A DNA stretch of 64,000 nt from Opeltia flavorubescens (taxonomy: Eukaryota > Ascomycota > Lecanoromycetes > Teloschistales > Teloschistaceae), in the NCBI GenBank assembly GCA_000442125.1, contig KE546970.1, positions 1,418,667-1,482,666 on the forward strand, written 5' to 3'. This document shows positions 33,374-46,777 of this stretch, in pieces. The position numbers were made by a program, and so were the translations under genes. Numbering within the stretch: position 1 is the first letter of the stretch; each line of letters begins with the position of its first letter. The notes beneath the pieces are model-generated. The model saw only the letters and a list, made by a program, of their open reading frames with translations, searched no databases and was not told where the DNA came from.

Positions 33374-33721
33374 TCAATCGACTTCCATTCCCTCACTCTC
33401 CTTTCTCATCTCCACATCCTTCCCCTTCGCGGCCTTTTTGCCCTCCATATCCCTCATCTCCACCTCCGTCTCCAAGAACTTTTCTAATTCTTTTCGTTGC
33501 CGAGCATAACGCTCCTTCTTCTCTAGCTTCCGTGCCTTTTTTCTTGATAGTGATGCGGCCTGTCGAATTGCTTGGCTTGTGCGTGGAATTGCGGTTTTGC
33601 TGACTTTGGCTCTATTGTCGGCGGCCGATAGGTGTCTGATGTGTTTTCGCTTGCTCTTGAGGGTACTTGCGGTTTTACGCTTGAGTTTGGTGGGCGTGTT
33701 GGGGTTGGAGCGGGATGGCAT
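33374..33721 (-). CDS. ALB1: Alb1-like ribosome biogenesis protein
   Basis: Small very basic protein resembling fungal Alb1, a nuclear shuttling partner of Arx1 on pre-60S ribosomal subunits. The ATG at 33721 (MPSRSNPNTPTKLKRKTAST) gives 115 residues with no intron. The pattern of Lys/Arg-rich segments, LKSKRKHIRHLSAADNRAKV, then SKTAIPRTSQAIRQAASLSR and a KKARKLEKKERYARQRKELE helix with an acidic tail, matches that group. Upstream codons in frame (to 33835) read as 5' UTR. The protein is short and low-complexity, so similarity by eye has limited weight. Confidence 0.7.
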   Translation of the reverse strand: MPSRSNPNTPTKLKRKTASTLKSKRKHIRHLSAADNRAKVSKTAIPRTSQAIRQAASLSRKKARKLEKKERYARQRKELEKFLETEVEMRDMEGKKAAKGKDVEMRKESEGMEVD

Positions 33722-34235
33722 GGTGAGGGTGAAATTTTGATGTTTGTGGGGGCTGATTTTATGAGTAGAGTGGTGCGGAACCTTGGAGGGTGACAAAAAA
33801 AGTGAATAGAGGGGCCCGCCTTGGCATACGACCACCGCAGTAATTGCTCCTCAAACAATGGATAATATCCTACGAATGCTTCGATCAAAGCCGAAGTTTT
33901 TAAGGCCCTGGTATTACAACTACTGCTGAAGCTGCATGCGCAACTTTTTGTAAGATTTTTCGTTGTTATTGACTTGAAATCGAGGTGTCGTGTTCGCCTC
34001 TATTCACTTTTTTTGTTACCCGATGGGGAACATGTTCGTCCGCGAAAAAGACTGGCTTGGCATTCAAGTCGTAGATTACCTTAATTGCGTTCATTACGTT
34101 GCGTGACCTCGGTAAATGCAGCTTAATTGTAGATATGTAGCCCAATAGGCTGCCACACTTCGTAAATAATTACCGCTTGTCTATGAATCTTGTTAAATCT
34201 GCGAGCACGGGAGGTTTGGTCTTAATATACTTATT
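33722..34235. other. Intergenic region between divergent genes
   Basis: About 510 bases that must carry promoters for the ALB1-like gene and the P450. No specific site identified. Confidence 0.4.
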
Positions 34236-36044
34236 ATGCAGCTGACTCCTCACCCTTCTCCTCCTTCCTATGTAGATACTTTCGACAAACCTTGGGAGAT
34301 GGCTCCGGTCAAGCGTTTGCTCTTCTTGCTTTCATTGCTCAGTGTTACCTTTCCCGTCAAGTCATATCTACAATGGTCTATTTATGAATCTCTTCTTGCA
34401 ACTTCTTTGGCTTTGTCGAGCTTCACGCTCACAACATGGTTCGTATGGAAAGTTATTCTGTATCCCAAGTACTTCAGTCCTCTTCGCCACTTACCAGAAC
34501 CAACGGTAAGCATTCTCGATTTGGGGTAATGTCTCGACATCTCGATTTACAACGGTATAGGGTAATTCCCTTTTCATGGGCCAATTCACGGCCATTGCGA
34601 AGGAGCGAACTGGGTTGCCACAGCAAAGGTGGTCCAATGAGTTGCCAAATGATGGCCTGATTAGATATCTGAACGTATTTAACGGAGAAAGAGTACTGGT
34701 CACGAGCCCCAAAGCATTGATGGAAGTCTTGACGACCAAGAGTTATGAGTTCATCAAACCCGCTTTGGTCCGCAATGGATTAGGCCGAATATTGGGTGAA
34801 GGTATTCTGTTAGCAGAAGGCGAAGAACATAAGGTCAATATTTCTCCTTTCTAGCGGTGCTGAACGCTCACATGTTATAGATTCAACGCAAAAATCTAAT
34901 GCCCGCTTTTGCCTTTCGCCATGTCAAAGACCTTTACCCCGTGTTCTGGGCCAAATCATCCGAAATGGCTAGAGAAATTACCAACATTGTTATCTCCAAA
35001 GGTAAGGGAACCACCGAGCTCAAAGAAGCTCCAGCGGTCGAGATTTGCACTTGGTCAAGTAGGTCAACCTTGGACATCATTGGCTCTGCAGGCATGGGTC
35101 ACGACTTTGGTGCCATCAAGTCACCGGATACAGAGCTGAACGTCACTTACCGCAAGGTTATTAGTTCACCAAGCCGAGGGGCGAACCTGCTTGGTCTGCT
35201 CAGCTTTTTCCTGCCATTCTGGATTGTTCGAAATCTACCCATGAAACGTAATCAAGAAATCGTTGAAGCGTCACACTCGATACGCAAAATCTGCCGGCAA
35301 CTCATTGAAAAGAAGAAAAACAAGCTCAACTCCAAAGGTGAAGAACCGGACAACGACATCATCTCCGTTGCTCTCCGCTCTGGTGGCTTTACTGAGGAGA
35401 AACTTGTTGATCAAATGATGACCTTTCTCGCTGCTGGACATGAAACCACCGCCTCAGCCCTCATCTGGGCCATCCATTCCCTCGCGGTGCACCCTCACCA
35501 CCAGACCCGTCTACGCGAAGAAATCCGCGCTAATCTCCCTTCAATCGATGACCCTTCCGCTCCTATCACTGCGGAAATGTTCGACCGCCTGCCCTTCCTT
35601 CACGCCTTCTGTAATGAAGTCCTCCGTTTCAAGGCTCCAGTCAATCTCACTTTCCGCGAGGCCGCCAACAACACAACTATATGCGGTCAATACATCCCCA
35701 AGGGCACGAAGATCATTCTTTGCCCCGGCGCCGTGAACCACTCCAAGGTACTTTGGGGCGAAGATGCCTCGGAATTCAAACCGGAGCGGTGGTTGGGACC
35801 TGGGAGAGCGAATACAGGGGGTGCAACGAGTAATTACGCCTTTTTGACTTTCTTGCATGGCCCGAGGAGTTGCATCGGGCAAGCCTTTGCGAAGGCGGAG
35901 TTTGCGGTGCTGGTGGCTGGGTTGGCGGGGAGATTCGAGATGGAGTTGGAGGACAAGGAGGCGGAGATTAAGATTCGGACGGGATTAACGATACGGCCTA
36001 GGGATGGAATGAACGTGAGGATGAAGGTGGTTGAGGGGTGGTAA
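34236..36044 (+). CDS. Cytochrome P450 monooxygenase, microsomal
   Basis: Haem-thiolate monooxygenase anchored in the ER. The start at 34236 (MQLTPHPSPPSYVDT) is followed by hydrophobic segments (LLFLLSLLSVTF, SLLATSLALSSFTLTTWFVW) forming the membrane anchor; an alternative ATG at 34302 (MAPVKRL) would also serve. Two short introns, near 34506-34561 and 34835-34881, restore GNSLFMGQFTAIAKERT and IQRKNLMPAFAFRHVK. Family hallmarks are complete: I-helix AAGHETTASAL, K-helix EVLR within FCNEVLRFKAP, the PERW motif FKPERWLGPGR, and the haem loop FLHGPRSCIGQAFAKAEF with the cysteine ligand. No clustered biosynthetic enzymes lie next to it, so the substrate cannot be guessed. The intact motifs suggest an active enzyme. 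Confidence 0.93.
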
Positions 36045-36439
36045 TTGAATGTTGGTACATATGTCATATATCAGAGTACATTCATGATAGACAAGGGTTT
36101 TATAGACTGATGCAGATGATTTGATGTAACCAAAATAGAAAGCTATGATCTCCTCTGGTAAGATCAGTCGTTCATATCGATACATCGTCTTTCGCCAAGG
36201 CACCATAAGCTCCACTAAACCGAGCGATATCTGGTACAAGAACGCCGTCAAAGTCGCTATGCCAAAAATTTCCCGGCCTGTGGTTATACAAGCCTATGCT
36301 TCCTAGGCTCAATCGGGCCCTTACAATGACCTGCTTTCCGATGTGAAAGCTCCCGTACCGTATGGTAATTGAGTGGAGTAGAAGATTCAATGGAGGACTC
36401 GATGTCGTAAAGGATCAAATGTAATTAGATATGAGATTT
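36045..36439. other. Intergenic region between convergent genes
   Basis: About 395 bases between the P450 stop and the TIM17 stop. No feature recognised. Confidence 0.4.
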
Positions 36440-37257
36440 TCAAGCTATCATCGCCGACTGCGTGCCTTCCGCTGCTGGCGGCGGTGGTGGAGGTGGCACC
36501 TGTAAATTCACACTTTGTTAGCATTCGGAGTAAAACCCTCCCAATACAGCCATGCCACCTTGACAAAGGGGCAGGGCAGGGCAAGACGTACATCTAATCT
36601 CGTATTCTCCGCCATCATCCTCTGAATACCGATCCCCACTCCCTCAATCACAGCTAACAAAATTGCACACCCTATGGCGGAATTTCTTGCTGCCTTCATC
36701 CCTCCTCTTATCGCTAGCGAACCACCAGTGAAGAAACCTGCGATAACTGCATTGAGGATAACAATCAGCGAATCGTTCTTCCCATATTTCTTGCGCAGTC
36801 CCCATTCTTCCATCCTCATCTGCGTAGAGAATAGAGCACATACTGGCATTATACGGATCTTCCTTCTTCCGTATCCCCTTCACCGCACAGTCGAATGTGG
36901 AGAACAAGCCGCCCCATACCCCGAAATTCCCCCCCAGTACCGGCGCTCGAGCTTTTATAGCAGTGATGGCGCCGATGCGCCGTTCGCCATAGGGGGAGTT
37001 GCGGAAACCTTTGACGCCGTGCCAGACTGCACCACCGATACCCTGTTTATTGCAAATGCATCTGTCAGCAAAAATGATTCCGTGAACCCTTTGTAGATGA
37101 TATGGTGAAAGATTCGTCCTGGAGAAAGGGAAATGGAGACAGTTCTTGAAATTTTATGTTGGGTGTCTTTTTCTCTGGATTTCCTTACCCCCATGCAGAA
37201 CGCTCCGCCAAAATCACTCAGTGTTACCCATGGACATGGGTCTCTTGAGTGATCCAT
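36440..37257 (-). CDS. TIM17: TIM17, subunit of the mitochondrial presequence translocase
   Basis: Core subunit of TIM23, which moves presequence proteins into the matrix. Four exons: exon 1 from 37257 ([20 protein letters not shown]) ends at FCMG before a roughly 150-base intron; exon 2 reads [20 protein letters not shown], then [20 protein letters not shown] and [14 protein letters not shown]; a third exon has [20 protein letters not shown] and [20 protein letters not shown]; a last exon reads [19 protein letters not shown], ending at 36440. Four membrane helices and the family motif GGxWG/RxxKGxRNS are visible. DFGGAFCMG and the FDC segment contain the cysteines that form a disulfide in yeast Tim17. 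Overlapping ORFs in other frames are intron readings. Confidence 0.92.
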
Positions 37258-37766
37258 CTTCTATTATGAGATTTTTGAGGAGGGTTGGAGTTGATGAAAG
37301 AGGGCACGATGGCGGTTGCGGCGAGGAGACTAGAGCGCGACAATGTTTCGATGTCCAATATGATGAATGGACACCCGTAGTCTAATCGGAAAGATGGGCA
37401 GGGCGGTAGCTAGGATTTGGTTTCTGTGGTCAGTAGATTTGATGGAGGCAATCCAGCTTGCTGTCGATCATTACGAAAATTACGGCAGCCAAGTTTTTAC
37501 GGTTGGCGATTCGAAGATTTAACGCAATTTGATTCTAAATTTCCTCCGACAATTGAAAACGTGTTTTTAACCCCCAACTACCTACGCTGACTTTATAGCG
37601 GTCGTCCAAGATGCAGTCAGCTCATATAAAAAAGGTAAAGAGTGTCATCTGTACAAGATAATTATGTCTGCATGGATCGCTCTGCAGCGAGTTTCGATTC
37701 CTCATTAGCTCCCTCCTTTGACTCTCATGAGCCGTTTTCTTTTTACGATGCTCTATCTCTAAAGGT
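37258..37766. other. Intergenic region
   Basis: About 510 bases between TIM17 and the oxidoreductase, containing the TIM17 promoter. No supported feature. Confidence 0.4.
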
Positions 37767-39398
<1,632 letters not shown>

Positions 39399-39890
39399 CT
39401 TGAGACAATTGGGCGGTCAATTGGTACACGAGAAGAAAACGATTCAATAAAGACTTTGCATGACGGGATGCTGGTAAAATTCTACGAAATGTATGCAGGA
39501 GGGTGACAAATCTACGATGATGCTGTAATGATGCGTAATCTATGGCGAATACCAGGGGTCCCTTCTTGAACCGAACGTTTTTGAGCCTCTCAAACTTCCC
39601 CCAAGCTTGGTGGCCGTATGACGCCTTCCCGCCTATCGCTCGCCTATACCCCACTATCCGCTGATCCACGTTCAGCCCCCGCCTCCGCTATCGCTTTTTA
39701 CGATTAGGCTGCTGTATCTTACATGTGTATGGTCAGCTTCTGCCATCAGGCTTCAGCATCGTCATCAATCATCATACTTCTGCCGGTTCTTTCATGGTTC
39801 AGTAGCTAAATCTCTAGCCGACCAAGCAACTGCTGATTCACCTATAGTGGCTGGATTGCATAGCTTTCTCACACTATTAATTCTCTTCGG
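39399..39890. other. Intergenic region between divergent genes
   Basis: About 490 bases holding promoters for the oxidoreductase and the BTB gene. Nothing specific recognised. Confidence 0.4.
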
Positions 39891-42882
39891 ATGCGAATTC
39901 CAAGAATGTCAGAATCAGATGAGCCCGAATTGTCGTCACATGCCTTGCATGGGCTCCTATCGGACCTGAATACCTCATCTTCTTCCCGGAAAAACTCGTT
40001 ACCTCAAGCCCAGCTCCCAACATGGTCTTTCCCTCCAACCATCACCAGAGATTCACCATCTCCACGCCTGTCCGAGAACTTGGCCACTGCTACCATCTTT
40101 TCTCGCCGTTCAACTCCTCGAGTTGATCCTAACCCAGCACCCGAGCTAGATCTTGCCGCCCCCAATGCTGCCGCTGCCCAACAATCTTCTCTCTTCAATA
40201 CGCCAAGTCGGTCCATCTTCTCCTCTGGCCCGCCCACATCATCCGTCTCAGCTAATACAGCACATGCCTCGATGAGTTCTCCGCCACCTGTCAGCTCATC
40301 TCGCCCTTTATCAGTTCTGACCGGTCCTTCCGTAAGTACTCAACGGAGACAAGTACACTATTTGAGTGATGGACCATCCTCGATTCGGAATGGAAGAACT
40401 CCGCGGGCCGAGAAGGACACTGATGACCCATCGATATGTGGAGCCAGAAGCAGATCGGCGGAGAAGAGAGGCACGAACACTCCTACCGCCTTGACCCGAC
40501 TTTTCACTGCTCCTGAAGCAGCAACACCCACCATATCAAGACATGCATCTTGTATCCGAACCACCAGCGGCACACCCTACATCAGGGCTTCCACGACAGA
40601 TACGGCTCCTCTGCCTAATCATCTCTATACTCGAGGTCTATTGGGTGGAAAGCATTCTGATATTACGGTCATAGCATTTGGTCATCGATATCCATTACAT
40701 CGATTGCTTCTCGACCGAGCCCCATTCTTTGCTTCGGCTTTGTCGGAGCCATGGTTCGAAAGTACATCCAAGGACATTGTCCTCCACCCAGAAGATATCG
40801 ACTCCAACATCACCCAATCGTCATTTGAGCTGGCAGTAAAACGTTTGTATGGGTGTGAATCGCGAATCGAGGAAGACAAGGAAGCTATTGGACTCTTTGC
40901 AACCGGCTGCTGGTTAGAGATGGCCGATCTCATCGATTCGAGTGTTACTTCAATCTTGCGCCAGATGATACCAGGGCGATTGGCTTCTTTGATTCGTCTA
41001 GTCACAACCAATTACTATGGTAAGCCAGGGGATCGTATCCTTGAATCGGCAAAGGCAATGCTGTGTCGAGAAGGTTGGGAAATGCCTTTGAAGTATTGGG
41101 ATGGTATATCTGGGGAAATTGCAAGGGAGATCATCGGTGGAGATGGATTCTATGTTTCCGGAGAATGGGACAGATGGGTTCTAGCCAAGAGGATTCTGGA
41201 TCGCAAGTTGAAGCTGAAAGCAATCGAAGCCGGTTTGTTTGATGCCAACGGAAAGTACAAACGTGCACCACCGGACACAATGGGCTTCCTTGCCATTCGC
41301 TTTGATACTGTGTATCGCAAAGATGCGATGACTGCGTGTAAGAATTTGCCGGAAACTTACAACGCATGGCTTGCCCTCTACACTCATCCCGACATTGCAG
41401 CTCTGCTGGTCTTGCTCGATGAAGGAATACATTACGTTCATCTCAGTTTCGAGCAATTGCAAAAGATCCGAGACCAACGAGACGTCCTCGGTCTCCCGGT
41501 CATGCCTGAAAGGGTGATTACCAATGCTCTCTGGATGTCCATGGAGCTTCGACAAAAAGTACTTAACGCGCACGAAGTCGACATGGAGCTTGGCTTGACG
41601 CAAGTTTCCGAAGAGCTCTTCAATGACGGTCCATCCGACGAAGGAAATCTCATCAAGTCCTCTCCATCTCTCGATGCGGCTTCGATGACCAGCAAAGGCA
41701 AACAGCCAGAGAGTTCGTCTCATGATGGTGATGGAGACGAAATGGAATCTGGAAGCTGGGATGGAAATGGCAAGCCTCGGAAATTTTGGATTCCTCACAC
41801 AGATTCGACGTCAGTTATGGGTGGTAATCCCGATTCGCTCATGCATGCTTCTAATGGAACCCGTCCTTACTTGACCCGCCATCTGTCGCGCTTCTCCGCC
41901 TCTATTGATCCAGTCGATGTTCAATGGGCTTCAGACTTCACAGCTGCTGCCAATGAACGACCTCATACACCAGGTCGCTCTACGACCTCTGAGCCCGTCA
42001 CTCCAATTTCTTATACTCACTACCCACCTTTCCGCTTCTCGGCGGAATTCCCGAATCCTAAGAACCTGCGTGAGAAGAAGAGAGTTTACTCCAAAACAGT
42101 GTGGTATGCTGGCAGTCTCTGGAACGTTTACATCCAAAAAGTCGAAACCACGAAGAACATGCAGCTAGGTGTCTATCTGCACCGCGCAAAGGAGAAGGAC
42201 AACCCTGAAGATATCCGTGGCGGCTCTGTCGACGAACGCATCGGTCAGATGGAAATGCTCATGCGCCGCAATGGCCACCATCGTCGCCATCAACACCGTC
42301 GTATAAGCAGAGGTGACGCTGACGATTCCAGCGGCTCCGGCGGCGACGCAGATACCACTCTTGTCCCTTCACTCGCGGAGTCTACATCCCGCGCAAACGC
42401 CATCAGCAGCCTCCTTCAAGGCAGCAGCATCATGAAAGCTTCCCAAACTCCAGGCACCCTTACCCTCTCCTCTCTCCCCGATCGCTCTTACAACCCTTCA
42501 CTCATGGGCTCCGACGACGAAGCCAACGACGATCTCGAGAAAGCGAGCAAGAGATTCAATCGTATGCCCACTATGCCTCCTTACGTCGATGATCGTCCGA
42601 CGATCAAGACTTACTTCAAGATTTACTCACCGAGTAAGGGGGGAAGGATGTTGAGTGTCTACGAGAGCGCGCCGGATCACTTTAATTTCAGCCAGAGTTG
42701 GGGGTGGAAGAGTAGTACGATGATTTTGGATGATGCGCAGTTGGGGTATGAGGATGAGAGTGTGGCGAGGAGGGGGGATGGGAAGTTGAGGTTTATGGTT
42801 AGTGTTTTGCTTTGATGCTTTTTTTTCCGTGGAGATAGGATTGCTAATTTTTGTGATCTAGGTTGTTATTGGGAATGTTTGA
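39891..42882 (+). CDS. Large BTB/POZ domain protein
   Basis: Likely adaptor, perhaps for a Cullin-3 ubiquitin ligase or a transcription complex. The first ATG is at 39891, with a second at 39906 (MSESDEPELSSHALHG). Residues 1-240 are Ser/Pro/Thr-rich and disordered. A BTB fold follows: LLGGKHSDITVIAFGHRYPL, HRLLLDRAPFFASALSEPW, SFELAVKRLYGCESRI, then a BACK-like helical part (LDSSVTSILRQMI-type region, GDGFYVSGEWDRWVLAKRIL). The C-terminal half contains FRFSAEFPNPKNLREKKRVY, TVWYAGSLWNVYIQKVETTK, and IKTYFKIYSPSKGGRMLSVY, a beta-rich domain recalling MATH. A final short intron (GTTAGT...GATCTAG) gives the ending LRFMVVIGNV at 42882; reading through it would end at 42815. About 980 residues. 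Confidence 0.85.
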
Positions 42883-43335
42883 TCGATAATGACTACGAAG
42901 GATTATGATGGCTTCACCTCGCTGCAAGGATTGAGGACCGTATGCGCAAATTGAGCTTCGTGGCTAGGTAAGTGCTGCAGATGAATGAGCTTATTTGTAT
43001 GATAGTTGCATTTTTATATCAGCAAGCAGCATCGGTGGCGAGGCGCTTTTCAGGAGTATGTACATAGAGTCGTATTTCCCTGTGTTTCTTACACCAGTGC
43101 TTGCATGATTGCCCATAGATCATGGATCCTTTGGCCATCACTTCACTTAGTGTGAAATCAGAATCTGAATTGGATCAAGTATCAATCCTCAATCCAAGCC
43201 AGATCAAAAAAATTCGAGCTCTCGAGAACGCAATGAAGCCAATTCAATCCTCAATGATCATCCATGCATACGCGACCATACTCAATCGAGATCAAAAAGC
43301 CAGCCGTTGCCTTGCAACCCCTAAAACTCCAAGCT
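42883..43335. other. Intergenic region between convergent genes
   Basis: About 450 bases. A plus-strand ORF starting at 43122 continues antisense into the RSM1-like gene and is not accepted as a gene. Confidence 0.4.
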
Positions 43336-44841
43336 TTACTTCCCCCTATCCTTCGTCTTCTCGCCCTCCCCACCTTTCGGTTTCCTCCTCACCCGAAACA
43401 CCTGCTTCAACCTCTTCAGTCTCGCCCACCTTTCCTTATCCCTCTCCTCTTTACTCCTCTCCTGCCCTCCAGCCTCATCCCCATTCTCGACCTCCCCACC
43501 TCTCCCATCTCCTATCGTACCCACAATTTGCGGCGCGCCCTGCAGCGCCCCAGCCGGCGGCCGTATCCTCATCACCATATCCCTAAGGATTTCCCACCCG
43601 GGAAGATCCCCCCCCACGGGAACCGGGGAACGGGATTGCGATGTTGCGTTTATCCAGGGGCAGTAGGTTCTGTGTTCTGTGAGGGGGTCGAGGCGGGTTA
43701 GGACTGGTTCGGAGCGGGGGGTCGGTGATGATGATGATGGTGAGGAGGTGTGAGGGGAAGAAGGGGGAGTGTTGTAGAGCCAGAGGCCGAGGCGACGGAA
43801 ACAGGAGGCGCAGGTTACGATTGCGGGGGAGGGGGAGGTGGGGTCTGCTTGCCAGCCTGTGAGAGCGAGGGTGAGGGCTCGGGGGTTTATCGATGGTTGG
43901 GGGGTAGGTTGTTCTGGTGTTTGGGGGGGTTGGGGGGTTGTGGTGGGAGATGATGGGTGGTTGGTCGAAGGGGTGGGTCTTTGGGTTGGGTGGAGGATGT
44001 GGAAGAGGTGGGGGATTGTTTTTGAGATGTTAAGAGTTGGGGGGTTGGTGATTGTAGAGGGGAGGTCAGCGGAGAGGGCGCAAAGGGATTCGTAGCGCTG
44101 GCGGAGGGATTGGAAGGTCGTTGCTTGGTGGGCGAGGGGGAGGCGGTAGATAGAGTCTGTAGCAAGAGCGTGTTAGCTGGCTGGTCAAGTAGATAGGAAT
44201 TGGGTATGCCAACCGTCACAGCCTCGAGTTCGCCAGAGACATCCTTCGTCATGCTCCGTCACGATCATATCCGTGTACCTTACTACCAACTCTTTCTGTG
44301 CCTCTTCTCGCCAATCATAGTAATCGTCCACTGCATCTTCAGACGGCTCAAGACCTTCAATGGGCTGCTGTTCTTCCCGACTCGGCTCCAGCGAGATGAG
44401 CACTTCATTCCCACACCCACCCACACATCCTACTCGCTCCTTGCCCACGCATCTCCACCCTCTTTTTGCCCATTGTACTTCATTGATTGGATCCGGCTTG
44501 CTTATCCACTTGTCAACATGACGAAAAGTTTCCAGTCGAGAGAGGAAATGATTATGATCCCATGGCGCAAAGTGCGGCGGCTTCTTCTCTTCGGTCATTG
44601 TCGATGCGATTGAGGTTCCAGGAGTGGATGTTGTCGACGTCGACCGGATTGATCGAGTGAGACTGGCTGATAGATATGTTGGTGCAGGTCTTGCATGTTT
44701 GGGTCTCTTTGCAGAAGGTTCCTGCAGGCCAAGAAATGTTGAGGTCCCATTGTGTTGATTAAGATTTGAAGTGGCAGATGGATTTGATATGGACTCTAGT
44801 ATGTCGTGAAATTTCCGCTTTGTGGTGCTCAGTGCTGGCAT
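43336..44841 (-). CDS. RSM1: C3HC zinc-finger protein of the Rsm1 / ZC3HC1 (NIPA) family
   Basis: Nuclear protein with a C3HC-type zinc finger. Relatives are S. pombe Rsm1 (mRNA export), yeast Pml39 and human ZC3HC1 (nuclear basket). Exon 1 from 44841 (MPALSTTKRKFHDILESISN) has a disordered basic start (SAKRPKHARPAP) and then the C3HC domain: FAPWDHNHFLSRLETFRHVD, VQWAKRGWRCVGKERVGC, GCGNEVLISL, RYTDMIVTEHDEGCLWRTRG. A short intron (GTTGGC...GCTACAG) near 44168-44208 joins to DSIYRLPLAHQATTFQSLRQ. The second domain has the family's closing zinc site, VTCASCFRRLGLW and EHRTYCPWIN. A Lys/Arg-rich coiled tail ends KTKDRGK at 43336. An 8-base G tract on the coding strand near 43616 is in frame as printed. 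Confidence 0.88.
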
Positions 44842-45333
44842 GTTGAGGAACAGCTAGCCCCGCAAGCTGGACCCTGAATGAAAGGTGGAGACGAATACTC
44901 AAGAGCTCTCCATACATACGAAGCTAGGAAATATGTCAAAGGAATCGCGCGTCTAGCGCTTGAGACCGTGACCGCAGCATCGTCATTCTTCGGGATTTTA
45001 TTGTCCCTTCCATACAAATTTCACTCTGATTTCTCACGCTCGACACAGATTCAATTGATAATTCATCTCGACGTCTTCTCGGTCCGACTCTCTATTCAAA
45101 AGTACATGCACCCTAAAAGTCCAGATACCCGCTACCACATCCACCGCTTTTATCTCTACCTCTCCCTCATCGGTCTGACCCTTGGCCTAATCCTGGCCTT
45201 CTTCCCTCGCAGCGTAATAATCCGTGGACTCACCCGTCTCGACGATTCCCTCCCTTTCTCGATCTTTCCAGTGCACTACCTCTATTCCCCAGTCTATTAC
45301 TACAACGGATCGCCAAAACCTCCACCCCCAAAT

Positions 45334-46383
45334 ATGCCCCCCTACGCCGAGGAGCTCCACACCGCCCTCCTCGCCGTCCAGCGCGCTACCCTCCTCACCC
45401 AAACCGTCTTCCACACAAACGCCAAAGGTACCCTCTCAAAAGACGATGCTTCCCCAGTCACAATCGGCGATTTCGGCGCCCAAGCACTCATAATCGCCGC
45501 TTTACGCCATAATTTCCCCTCGGACGAGATCGTTGGTGAGGAGGAAGCGAGTTCCCTGCGCGAAAACACTTCTTTGGCAGAACAGATCTTCGCGCTGGTG
45601 AAGGAAAGTAAGCTGCATGATGCGGACTCGGAAACGGCATTGGGGGGACCGATACAAGATATCGAGGCTATGATGACGGCGATAGATGCGGGGAAGAGCG
45701 CAGGCGGGAAGGAAGGGAGGGTATGGGCTTTGGATCCGGTGGATGGGACAAAGGGGTTTTTAAGAGGGGGGCAGTATGCCGTTTGTCTCGCTTTAATGGT
45801 GGATGGGGATGTAAAGGTCGGGGTGCTCGGATGCCCGAATTTACCCGTCGATGATGCGGCGCCTATATCTGCGGATGTGGGTGGAGATGGTAAAGGCGTG
45901 CTCTTCGCTGCAGTAAAGGGACAAGGCGCGACGAGCCGACCGCTGACGGATGGAGCGTTGGCGACAGAGAAGAAAATCCAGATGAAGGAAGTAGAGGATA
46001 TTACACAAGCTACCTTCTGTGAGAGTGTGGAGGCCGGTCATTCGAGTCATGGCGATCAAGCGGAGATTGCAAAACGGCTCGGTATTTCCAAGGAGAGCGT
46101 AAGAATGGATTCTCAGGCCAAGTATGGAAGTATTGCTAGGGGAGCAGGGGATTTATATCTCAGGTTACCGGTGAAGAAGGATTATGAGGAGAAGATCTGG
46201 GATCACGCTGCGGGCGATTTAATCGTGAGGGAAGCTGGTGGGGAGGTGACGGACGCGGAGGGAAAGAGACTGGATTTCGGGGTGGGAAGGACGTTAAAGA
46301 GGAATAAAGGGGTTGTAGCCGCGCCAAAGGGGGTACATGAGACGGTCCTGGAGGTCGTGAAGGACGTGCTAGGGAGTAAATGA
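45334..46383 (+). CDS. HAL2: 3'(2'),5'-bisphosphate nucleotidase (Hal2/Met22)
   Basis: Mg2+-dependent phosphatase of the inositol-monophosphatase superfamily that converts 3'-phosphoadenosine 5'-phosphate to AMP. It is needed for sulfate assimilation and is the classic Li+/Na+ target in salt tolerance. The core from 45334 (MPPYAEELHTALLAVQRATL) is 349 residues, close to yeast Hal2 (357). Metal and catalytic motifs are intact: KDDASPVTIGDFGAQA, EIVGEEEASSL, WALDPVDGTKGFLRGGQYAV, and IWDHAAGDLIVREAGGEVTD. The phosphoadenosine-binding segment VEAGHSSHGDQAEIAKRLG is present. The open frame extends upstream with ATGs at 45103 and 44878; the 45103 start would add a membrane-type helix (FYLYLSLIGLTLGLILAFF). 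I choose 45334 because it matches the family start. No intron. Confidence 0.93.
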   Translation: MPPYAEELHTALLAVQRATLLTQTVFHTNAKGTLSKDDASPVTIGDFGAQALIIAALRHNFPSDEIVGEEEASSLRENTSLAEQIFALVKESKLHDADSETALGGPIQDIEAMMTAIDAGKSAGGKEGRVWALDPVDGTKGFLRGGQYAVCLALMVDGDVKVGVLGCPNLPVDDAAPISADVGGDGKGVLFAAVKGQGATSRPLTDGALATEKKIQMKEVEDITQATFCESVEAGHSSHGDQAEIAKRLGISKESVRMDSQAKYGSIARGAGDLYLRLPVKKDYEEKIWDHAAGDLIVREAGGEVTDAEGKRLDFGVGRTLKRNKGVVAAPKGVHETVLEVVKDVLGSK

Positions 46384-46777
46384 ACGACTTATGTGGATAT
46401 GATGAACGCACGACTCACGACGACTGACCATGTCTAGACACGAAGGAAATTCGGCTTCATAAGCCTTGAAGAATGCTGATTTCTCAATCCATCGTGTACT
46501 TATATACGTGACCCTAGCGAATCATGTACAAGAAGTCATCCGTCATAATCAAGCCCGTCATGTGCTGAGAAATAAACCGGCAAAGACCATCGCTTTCCAC
46601 GCCCATTCCCTTTCAACAGCGCCTTTGCTTGAATCCGCTCACATTAATGAATTCGAAAACGCTTCAATTTTAACCTCTGATGCAAACGCCGTCTCGATGA
46701 TGATGGGGGTTATAGTGGCAGTATCTGGTGACGCCAGCATCACTTCGAAATACTCCGGCTGGACGTAAAAATTAAGA

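Noticed and set aside
43122-43701. Pro/Ser-rich plus-strand ORFs
   Set aside because: Mostly antisense to the RSM1-like gene's charged tail.
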